19,875 nucleotides of DNA from Betaproteobacteria bacterium (GTDB taxonomy: Bacteria > Pseudomonadota > Gammaproteobacteria > Burkholderiales > SG8-39): NCBI GenBank assembly GCA_007280315.1, contig QYQC01000186.1, positions 1 through 19,875 of the forward strand, in the 5' to 3' direction. Positions within the stretch are counted from its first letter, which is position 1. Each line of letters begins with the position of its first letter. Under the pieces are notes generated by a model that made no database searches, had not been told where the DNA came from, and saw only the letters and a program-made list of their open reading frames with translations. Of the stretch, positions 14,633 through 19,875 are shown one piece after another. The translations under genes were made by a program, and so were the position numbers.

Positions 14633-16114
14633 ATGGAACTCGATGCCCGCCGTTGTTATTCCGCCCTGAAAGCGCGCGATGCGCGTTTCGACGGGCGCTT
14701 CTTTGTCGCGGTGTCGACCACCGGCATCTACTGCCGCCCGGTGTGCACCGCGCGTACTCCGGGACAGGACCGCTGCAGCTTTTTCGCCAACGCCGCCTCG
14801 GCGGAGCGCGCCGGCTTTCGCCCCTGCCTGCGCTGCCGGCCCGAACTCGCGCCCGGCCATGCGCCGACGGATGCAGTGCGCACTGCGGCACACTGGGCCG
14901 TCGCGCGCATCGACGCAGGCGCGCTGAACGAGGGCGATCTGGAACGGCTTGCCGCGGAATACGGCATTTCCTCGCGCCAGCTGCGCCGCGTGGTGGAGAC
15001 GGAATTCGGCGTAACGCCGGTCGAGCTGGCGCAGACGCGCCGCCTGCTGTTGGCCAAACACCTGCTTACCGATTCGGCGCTGGGCATGACCGAACTCGCG
15101 TATGCCAGCGGCTTTTCCAGCGTGCGCCGCTTCAATCATCTGTTCAAAACCCGCTACGGCCTGAACCCGACGGCGCTGCGCCGCAGGGGCGGGCCGGCAG
15201 CGCTCGGGGACGCGATCACGCTCAAACTCGCCTACCGCCCGCCGCTCGACTGGACGCGCCTGCTCGCCTTCCTTGCAAGCCGTGGCGCGGCCGGCGTGGA
15301 ATGCGCCGCGGGCCGGCGCTACCTGCGCACTGCCAGCATTGCGGTTGCGGGAAAAACGCACCGCGGCTGGATCGCGGCGGAGCCGCTGCCGCAGCAGCAC
15401 GCGTTGCGCCTGGAGATCTCCCCGTTGCTGATGCCGGCGCTGGCGCCGCTGCTTGCGCGCGCGCGCCGGCTGTTCGATCTGGATGCGAATCCACGCGTCA
15501 TCGAAGAACATCTCGGGCGCGATGAGCGCCTGCGAAACATCGTGCGCCGCCAGACCGGGCTGCGCGTGCCAGGGGCGTTCGACGGCTTCGAACTTGCGCT
15601 GCGCGCGGTGCTGGGACAGCAGATCAGCGTAAAGGCGGCGAGCACGTTGTTCAGCCGCTGCGCGGCCGCTTTCGGAGAGCCCGTATCTGTTGTGTCGGAT
15701 GTCGCGCGGTCCGCAGCTATGCCCGACGCACGACTGCAGTTGTATGCACCCATGGCGGAACGTCTGGCAGGTGCGCACCTGCGCGAACTCATCGCGATCG
15801 GGCTGACGCGGAAACGCGCCGAAACCTTACGCGCGCTGGCACGCGCCGTCACTGAGGACGGACTGGTTCTCGAACCGGGCGCCGATGTCGAGGCGACGAT
15901 GCGGTCGCTGCAGGCCCTGCCCGGGATCGGTGCATGGACGGCGCATTACATCGCCATGCGCGCGCTCGGCTACCCCGACGCCTACCCGCACGCCGACCTG
16001 GGCCTGATGAAAGCGCTCGGCCTGCGCAAAGCCGGCGACATGCTCGCCGCCGCCGAGCCCTGGCGTCCGTGGCGCGCCTACGCGGCACATCATCTCTGGG
16101 CCAGCCTGAAATAG
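14633..16114 (+). CDS. Ada methylation sensor/AraC activator fused to AlkA DNA glycosylase
   Basis: A 493-residue fusion. Residues 1-75: Ada N-terminal zinc domain with four Cys (C34, C38, C65, C68); C34 corresponds to Ada Cys38, which takes methyl groups from DNA phosphotriesters and turns the protein into an activator. About 80-185: AraC-type helix-turn-helix region (GISSRQLRRV, AYASGFSSVRRFNHLFKTRYG). About 195-310: AlkA N-terminal domain. About 310-493: HhH-GPD glycosylase with LPGIGAWTAHYIAMRALG and the catalytic aspartate in PHADLGL, removing alkylated bases such as 3-methyladenine. The frame extends to 14528, but the domain starts at the 14633 ATG. Ada's own O6-methylguanine transferase domain is absent; ogt follows 41 bp downstream and supplies that activity. 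Often annotated as AlkA or Ada-like. Confidence 0.93.
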   Translation: MELDARRCYSALKARDARFDGRFFVAVSTTGIYCRPVCTARTPGQDRCSFFANAASAERAGFRPCLRCRPELAPGHAPTDAVRTAAHWAVARIDAGALNEGDLERLAAEYGISSRQLRRVVETEFGVTPVELAQTRRLLLAKHLLTDSALGMTELAYASGFSSVRRFNHLFKTRYGLNPTALRRRGGPAALGDAITLKLAYRPPLDWTRLLAFLASRGAAGVECAAGRRYLRTASIAVAGKTHRGWIAAEPLPQQHALRLEISPLLMPALAPLLARARRLFDLDANPRVIEEHLGRDERLRNIVRRQTGLRVPGAFDGFELALRAVLGQQISVKAASTLFSRCAAAFGEPVSVVSDVARSAAMPDARLQLYAPMAERLAGAHLRELIAIGLTRKRAETLRALARAVTEDGLVLEPGADVEATMRSLQALPGIGAWTAHYIAMRALGYPDAYPHADLGLMKALGLRKAGDMLAAAEPWRPWRAYAAHHLWASLK

Positions 16115-16155
16115 CGACAGATCGATCCAGCCATCCAATGAGGAGAACAACAGAC

Positions 16156-16647
16156 ATGACGACCACGACCTGGTACACCACCATCGCCAGCCCGATCGGC
16201 GAACTGTTGCTGAAGTCTGACGGTGAATCGGTCACCGGCCTGTACATGCACAAGCACAAACGCGGTGCTACACCGACCAGGGAATGGCGGCGCGACGATG
16301 CAGCGCTGAAACGGCCTTGCGCGCAGCTGCAATCGTATTTCGCCGGAGAACTGCACGAATTCGATCTGGCGCTGGCACCCGAGGGGACGCCATTTCAGCA
16401 GCGCGTATGGCGCGCGCTATGCGATATTCCTTTCGGCGAGACCGTCAGCTATGGCGAGCTTGCGCGGCGCATCGGCCAGCCAACCGCGTCGCGCGCAGTC
16501 GGCCTGGCCAATGGCAGGAACCCGATTTCCATCGTCGTGCCCTGCCATCGCGTAATCGGCGCGGACGGATCGCTCACCGGTTACGGCGGCGGCCTTGCGC
16601 GCAAACGCTGGCTGCTGGCGCACGAAGCCAAAGGCAGTCTGATCTGA
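16156..16647 (+). CDS. ogt: Methylated-DNA--protein-cysteine methyltransferase
   Basis: A 163-residue suicide enzyme that moves the methyl group from O6-methylguanine (and O4-methylthymine) to its own cysteine. The active site IVVPCHRVIG holds C130; the preceding helix-turn-helix (VSYGELARRIGQPTASRAVG) and asparagine finger region (NGRNP) are typical. Length matches Ogt and the C-terminal domain of Ada. The ATG at 16156 has AGGAG ten bases upstream; an in-frame ATG at 16139 overlaps that site and is less likely. It follows the Ada-AlkA fusion with a 41-bp gap, so the two probably form an alkylation-response operon under methylated Ada-AlkA. Confidence 0.95.
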   Translation: MTTTTWYTTIASPIGELLLKSDGESVTGLYMHKHKRGATPTREWRRDDAALKRPCAQLQSYFAGELHEFDLALAPEGTPFQQRVWRALCDIPFGETVSYGELARRIGQPTASRAVGLANGRNPISIVVPCHRVIGADGSLTGYGGGLARKRWLLAHEAKGSLI

Positions 16648-16661
16648 TGCGAAACGCGCCG

Positions 16662-16967
16662 CTATCTGCGGCGCTCGCGCCGCGGCATTTGCCGGTCACG
16701 TTGATAGATGTCTTTGCCGGCGTCCTGGATGTCGCGGCGCAACTGCCGCCGCTCATCCGGATTCATGCGGCCTCGATCAGCTTCGCCGGGAGCGCGCTGT
16801 TCGCGCTGCGGCATGGGCAACTGTGCCTCGCCTTGCCTGCCCGGCTGAGAGCGTTGATCCTGGATCGAAGGCCTGAATCCCATGCCGCGCTCGAACGGAT
16901 CGGCCAGCACCGGCTGCACGCTGCCGGCTGCTATCAGGCCGATACAAAGGATAGTCGGGAGTTTCAT
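16662..16967 (-). CDS. Small basic periplasmic protein of unknown function
   Basis: A 101-residue protein. Residues 1-22 form a clear Sec signal peptide (MKLPTILCIGLIAAG, cleavage likely after VLA at 22). The mature part is short, rich in Arg, Gln and Pro and strongly charged. Residues 68-88 (MNPDERRQLRRDI, then QDAGKDIY) look like a conserved helical motif seen in small betaproteobacterial exported proteins; it recalls the Pro-Glu-Arg helix starts of CpxP/Spy-like chaperones, but it is far shorter and I cannot assign it to them. The C-terminus ends in an Arg-rich tail. ATG has AGGCGG upstream. The gene converges on ogt (14 bp between stops) and diverges from ompR, sharing its control region, so regulation by OmpR or linkage to envelope stress is a reasonable guess. 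Confidence 0.75.
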   Translation of the reverse strand: MKLPTILCIGLIAAGSVQPVLADPFERGMGFRPSIQDQRSQPGRQGEAQLPMPQREQRAPGEADRGRMNPDERRQLRRDIQDAGKDIYQRDRQMPRRERRR

Positions 16968-17043
16968 CGCGCCGCCTGGAACTGAATCTATGCACGCATA
17001 CTAACGCTCTGACGGACAGAATGTGACGGTCCGGGGGCGCAAT

Positions 17044-17059
17044 TTGTAATAAATTGTAA
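17044..17059 (+). promoter_or_regulatory. Direct repeat with 10-bp period, candidate OmpR/CpxR-family site
   Basis: TTGTAA occurs at 17044-17049 and again at 17054-17059, exactly one helical turn apart. OmpR-family regulators bind such tandem half-sites as head-to-tail dimers, and the GTAA-N6-GTAA core recalls the CpxR box. It lies 72 bp before the ompR ATG and 77 bp before the small periplasmic gene. Autoregulation by OmpR is a natural guess. Confidence 0.4.
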
Positions 17060-17095
17060 GCAACAGGGGCGTTGACATGGATTCTTACGTCTGGC

Positions 17096-17109
17096 CCCGC
17101 TCGAGCGGG
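17096..17109. repeat. 14-bp perfect palindrome upstream of ompR
   Basis: CCCGCTC-GAGCGGG is a perfect dyad without spacer, 22 bp before the ompR ATG and ending 10 bp before the putative -10 hexamer. It could be an operator or a DNA hairpin. GC-rich palindromes can arise by chance in this base composition. Confidence 0.45.
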
Positions 17110-17119
17110 CGAAATTGAG

Positions 17120-17125
17120 TACGAT
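17120..17125 (+). promoter_or_regulatory. Candidate -10 element of ompR, leaderless arrangement
   Basis: TACGAT ends six bases before the ATG at 17132, the same spacing as at ada-alkA, and no Shine-Dalgarno precedes the ATG. A -35 at 16-18 bp is not evident; a perfect TTGACA at 17072-17077 is too far away (42 bp) to pair with it. Confidence 0.35.
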
Positions 17126-17131
17126 GGGCGC

Positions 17132-17860
17132 ATGACAAACACGAAAACCAGATTACTTGTAGTCGATGACGACCTGCGCCTGCGCGATCTGCTCAACCGC
17201 TATCTGTCCGAGCAGGGATTCGGCGTGCACGTCGCCCAGGACGCGGCGGCCATGGACAAGTTGCTGGCACGCGAAAGATTCGACCTGATCGTGCTCGACT
17301 TGATGATGCCGGGCGAAGACGGTCTTTCTGTGTGCCGGCGCCTGCGCGGCGCCAAGGACACGATCCCGATCATCATGCTGACCGCAAAGGGCGACGACGT
17401 GGACCGCATCGTCGGCCTGGAAATGGGCGCCGACGATTACCTGCCCAAACCTTTCAATCCGCGTGAACTGGTGGCGCGCATCCATGCCGTGCTGCGCCGG
17501 CGCACCGCGCGGCTGCCGCCCGGCGCGCCGGCGGCGGAAGAAGGCCAGATGAGCTTCGGTCAGGTTAGAGTCGATCTGGCCACGCGCGCCCTGACCCGCG
17601 CCGGAAAGTCGGTTTCGCTTACCACCGGCGAGTTCGGCCTGCTCAAGGTGCTGCTGACACATCCGCGTGTGCCGCTGTCGCGCGACAAGCTGATGGAGCT
17701 TGCGCGCGGTCGCGAATACGAAGTATTCGATCGCGCCATCGATGTGCAGATCTCGCGCCTGCGCAAGCTGGTCGAACCCGATCCGGCGCATCCGGTGCAC
17801 ATCCAGACAGTATGGGGATTCGGCTACGTGTTCGTCCCGGACGGCAAGGTAGACCAGTGA
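17132..17860 (+). CDS. ompR: Two-component response regulator OmpR
   Basis: A 242-residue OmpR-type regulator. Receiver (about 6-120): acidic pocket in VVDDD (D12/D13), phosphoacceptor D56 in IVLDLMMPGEDG, T84 and K106 in LPKPFNPREL. The C-terminal winged helix (about 138-238) ends in RGREYEVFDRAIDVQISRLR and HIQTVWGFGYVFVPDG. It follows E. coli OmpR closely throughout (RYLxEQGF, MPGEDGLS, AKGDDVDRIVGLEMGADDY, PLSRDKLMELARGREY), so the name is secure. OmpR binds DNA to control porin and envelope genes in response to osmolarity and acidity. The frame opens upstream at 17072, but the 17132 ATG begins exactly where the family does. Its last bases overlap the envZ start (GTGA). Confidence 0.96.
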   Translation: MTNTKTRLLVVDDDLRLRDLLNRYLSEQGFGVHVAQDAAAMDKLLARERFDLIVLDLMMPGEDGLSVCRRLRGAKDTIPIIMLTAKGDDVDRIVGLEMGADDYLPKPFNPRELVARIHAVLRRRTARLPPGAPAAEEGQMSFGQVRVDLATRALTRAGKSVSLTTGEFGLLKVLLTHPRVPLSRDKLMELARGREYEVFDRAIDVQISRLRKLVEPDPAHPVHIQTVWGFGYVFVPDGKVDQ

Positions 17861-19179
17861 CCTTCGCGCCGCGCACGCTGCTGTGGCGCTCCTTTCTGCT
17901 GATCAGCCTGTTGATGGTGATTTCGGTCGCCGCCTGGTTCCAGATTCTGCGCAGCTACGAGCGCGAGCCGCGCGCCCGGCAATCGGCGCAGATGGTGGCG
18001 AGCGTGGTCAACCTCACCCGCGCCGCGCTGGTCACGGCTAACGCAGCCAAGCGGCGCGAGCTGTTGCTCGATCTGTCGGATCGCGAGGGCATACGCGTTT
18101 ACCCTGCCGAGCCCAGCGACAAATTGACGCCGTCGCCAGACTCGGCGTTCGTTGGCATGCTGCACGCGGAAATCCGGCGCCAGCTGGGCGACGAAACCCG
18201 CTTCGCCTCCGCAATCGGAACGCAACGCGGATTTTTCATCAGTTTTCATATCGACGACGACGAGTACTGGGTGATGCTGCCGCGCGAGCGCGTCGAGCGC
18301 CAGTTTCCCTGGCAATGGCTCGGCTGGACCGCACTCGCACTGCTGCTGTCACTGATCGGCGCCTGGCTGATCGTGTCGCGCATCAACCGCCCGTTGAAGG
18401 CGCTGACCGTCGCCGCGGCCGATATCGGCGGCGGCAAAATGCCCGCGCCGTTGCCCGAAACCGGTCCGGTTGAAATCCGGACGCTGGCGCGCGCATTCAA
18501 TCAGATGACGCAGGATCTGGCGCGCCTGGACGCCGATCGCGCGCTTATCCTCGCGGGTGTGTCGCACGATCTGCGCACGCCGTTGTCGCGCCTGCGTCTG
18601 TCAACCGAAATGAGCGCGAACGATGTGGAACTGAAGCAGGGCATGATCGCCGATATCGCGGAGATGGATTCTATCATCGGTCAGTTCCTTGAATTCGCCC
18701 GCACCCAGAGCGAAGAACCGCTGACGCCCACCGATGTCGCCGCCCTCGCGCGCGAGGTGGTCGAACAGCAGCAGCGCCTGGGCCATGCGGTGCACGCGAA
18801 AATCGAGCCCGTGCCCGAGCAGCCGCTGCGCCGCTTGGGCATCAGGCGCCTGATATCCAATTTGCTGGACAACGCGCTCGCCTACGCCGGCAAAGACGTG
18901 TGCATCGCCACGCGCAGCAAGGACGGAATACTGATACTCGAAGTATTGGACCGCGGACCGGGCATCCCGCCGCACGAGACCGAGCGGCTGAAGCAGCCGT
19001 TCACGCGCCTGGAAGCCGCGCGCAGCGGCAAGGGTGGATCAGGCCTGGGTCTTGCGATCGTCGATCGCATCGCGCGCCATCACGGCGGCACGCTGGAGCT
19101 TCTGGCGCGCGAGGGCGGCGGGCTGATCGCCCGCGTCAGCCTGCCGTTGCGGGAAAGCGCTGCAGCACCTGGTAGCTGA
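17857..19179 (+). CDS. envZ: Osmosensor histidine kinase EnvZ
   Basis: A 440-residue inner-membrane kinase/phosphatase partner of OmpR. Order: TM1 (about 13-30), periplasmic domain (about 31-153, shorter than many sensors), TM2 (about 154-174), HAMP (about 175-227), HisKA with H237 in GVSHDLRTPLSRLRLSTEM, and a HATPase with N335/N339 (NLLDNA), DRGPGI (365-370) and GGSGLGLAI (393-401). Motif wording and size match E. coli EnvZ (450 residues, His243). The GTG start overlaps the ompR stop by four bases, so translation is coupled. Its 3' end overlaps the convergent thpR gene by 44 bp. Confidence 0.95.
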   Translation: MTFAPRTLLWRSFLLISLLMVISVAAWFQILRSYEREPRARQSAQMVASVVNLTRAALVTANAAKRRELLLDLSDREGIRVYPAEPSDKLTPSPDSAFVGMLHAEIRRQLGDETRFASAIGTQRGFFISFHIDDDEYWVMLPRERVERQFPWQWLGWTALALLLSLIGAWLIVSRINRPLKALTVAAADIGGGKMPAPLPETGPVEIRTLARAFNQMTQDLARLDADRALILAGVSHDLRTPLSRLRLSTEMSANDVELKQGMIADIAEMDSIIGQFLEFARTQSEEPLTPTDVAALAREVVEQQQRLGHAVHAKIEPVPEQPLRRLGIRRLISNLLDNALAYAGKDVCIATRSKDGILILEVLDRGPGIPPHETERLKQPFTRLEAARSGKGGSGLGLAIVDRIARHHGGTLELLAREGGGLIARVSLPLRESAAAPGS

Positions 19180-19669
19180 TGCGTCCGTCGACACGGGTCG
19201 AATTTACCATCGCGAAATCCGCAGCGTCCCAGACCAGTGGGACCCAAACCGATGCTGGCGAAATACCGGTGGCGTTGCGCACCAACGTCACGTGTGACAC
19301 GAATGTCCTGCGGTCGTAACGAATTCCGGCCGCATCCAACTGGGTGCGCAGGCCCTCGACCAGATCGTTGAGCGCCTGCGGCTCTTCGCCGGCACCGCAC
19401 CAGATGATGCGGTTGTGCTTCCAGTAGCCAATTCGGTCCAATGGCAGGCGGAAAGGGACAAAGCGCACGCTGGCCGCGCGCGAAGTAAGCCCCGGGAGCC
19501 GCGCTGCGTCGGTATCACCGAGGAATGCAAGCGTGAGATGCAGATTTTCGCGCGGCATTACTCTGCCTCGGCCTGCAGCATCTCCGGCCCAGGACGCGAG
19601 CCTGCCTTGAATATCCTCAGGCGGCCACAGCGCGAAGAACAGGCGCACCGTGGCGGCGGCCTCGCCCAC
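19136..19669 (-). CDS. thpR: RNA 2',3'-cyclic phosphodiesterase (LigT/2H family)
   Basis: A 177-residue 2H phosphoesterase. Two HxT motifs define the active site: H44-L-T46 in ENLHLTLAFLG and H126-V-T128 in FVSHVTLVRN. The N-terminal RLFFALWPPED is the standard opening of this family. ThpR hydrolyses 2',3'-cyclic phosphate ends of RNA, and LigT was first known for a reversible 2'-5' tRNA ligation in vitro. The frame begins at a GTG (19669) four bases after the fabB stop, with no strong ribosome site, which suggests translational coupling. The last 44 bp overlap the end of envZ on the opposite strand. Confidence 0.93.
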   Translation of the reverse strand: MGEAAATVRLFFALWPPEDIQGRLASWAGDAAGRGRVMPRENLHLTLAFLGDTDAARLPGLTSRAASVRFVPFRLPLDRIGYWKHNRIIWCGAGEEPQALNDLVEGLRTQLDAAGIRYDRRTFVSHVTLVRNATGISPASVWVPLVWDAADFAMVNSTRVDGRISYQVLQRFPATAG

Positions 19670-19673
19670 GATT

Positions 19674-19875
19674 TCAGCCGGTCAAACGGCGGAATACCAG
19701 ACACGCGTTGGTGCCGCCAAAGCCGAAGCTGTTCGACATTACCGTGTTGAGACCCGCGCTATCCACGCGCTCGCGTACGATGGGCATGCCTTCGGCCGCG
19801 GGGTCGAGCGTCTCGATATTGGCCGAGACACAGGCGAAGTCGTGTTCCTGCATCAGCAGGGAGTAGATGACTTCA
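19674..19875 (-). CDS. fabB: Beta-ketoacyl-ACP synthase I, C-terminal 66 residues (runs off window)
   Basis: Only the C-terminal end of the gene lies in the window. The readable residues begin EVIYSLLMQEHDF and include SANIETLDPAAEG and MSNSFGFGGTNACLVF before the TGA at 19674-19676. The last segment is the conserved glycine-rich C-terminal loop of ketoacyl synthases. Wording (YSLLM.EH, NIE.LDP.A.G, VMSNSFGFGGTNA) matches E. coli FabB better than FabF, so KAS I is preferred; it elongates acyl-ACP and is required for unsaturated fatty acids. The catalytic Cys and His residues lie outside the window. thpR follows directly, and fabA would be expected upstream of fabB, beyond the right edge. Confidence 0.9.
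   Translation of the reverse strand, partial: EVIYSLLMQEHDFACVSANIETLDPAAEGMPIVRERVDSAGLNTVMSNSFGFGGTNACLVFRRLTG

Noticed and set aside
14357..15778. 473-codon minus-strand open frame across ada-alkA
   Set aside because: It is antisense to clear Ada and AlkA domains, is Arg/Ala-rich and shows no motif.
17072..17077. TTGACA as a -35 element for ompR
   Set aside because: It matches the consensus, but no -10 hexamer lies at 16-18 bp; the nearest good one is 42 bp away.

Overview
The window is GC-rich bacterial DNA with dense, tightly packed genes and frequent GTG starts. The gene content (EnvZ/OmpR, an Ada-AlkA fusion beside Ogt, TcuA/TcuB, FabB, and close paralogues of tartrate/D-malate dehydrogenase) fits a proteobacterium, most likely a betaproteobacterium. 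That placement rests on protein resemblance and style only. No rRNA or tRNA gene, CRISPR array or intact mobile element is visible.

Left part (1-8237): a truncated MBL-fold hydrolase points left. Diverging from it is a six-gene, same-strand catabolic-looking cluster: two tandem beta-decarboxylating dehydrogenases of the tartrate/D-malate/isopropylmalate family, an acyl-CoA synthetase, a short PlsB-like acyltransferase, and tcuA-tcuB (tricarballylate dehydrogenase and its Fe-S/haem electron-transfer partner). Gaps are 22-49 bp and tcuA/tcuB overlap by 14 bp, so much of this is probably cotranscribed. No tcuR regulator or tcuC transporter is present. A short relic of an ABC-transporter ATPase (Walker A region) lies just after tcuB.

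Centre (8357-14484): a minus-strand set of five signalling genes forms what looks like a complete phosphorelay. It comprises a single-domain receiver, a receiver with an N-terminal winged-helix-like domain, an HPt protein, a large membrane hybrid kinase (two TM segments, three PAS domains, HisKA, HATPase, two receivers) and another single-domain receiver. It is divergent from a bacteriohemerythrin gene that carries all seven diiron ligands. The 325-bp divergent gap holds an AT-rich island with a good FNR/CRP-family box (TTGAC-N4-GTCAA) placed about -41 from a possible start site for the hemerythrin. The idea that the phosphorelay and the O2-binding protein belong to one oxygen-related circuit is inference.

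Right part (14633-19875): a DNA-alkylation repair pair (Ada sensor fused to AlkA glycosylase, then ogt); a small convergent periplasmic protein of unknown function; a clear ompR-envZ operon; and a minus-strand thpR following the 3' end of fabB. The gap between the small periplasmic protein and ompR holds a 10-bp-period direct repeat and a 14-bp perfect palindrome, both candidate regulator sites. Both ada-alkA and ompR have a -10-like hexamer six bases before the ATG and no Shine-Dalgarno sequence, suggesting leaderless transcripts.
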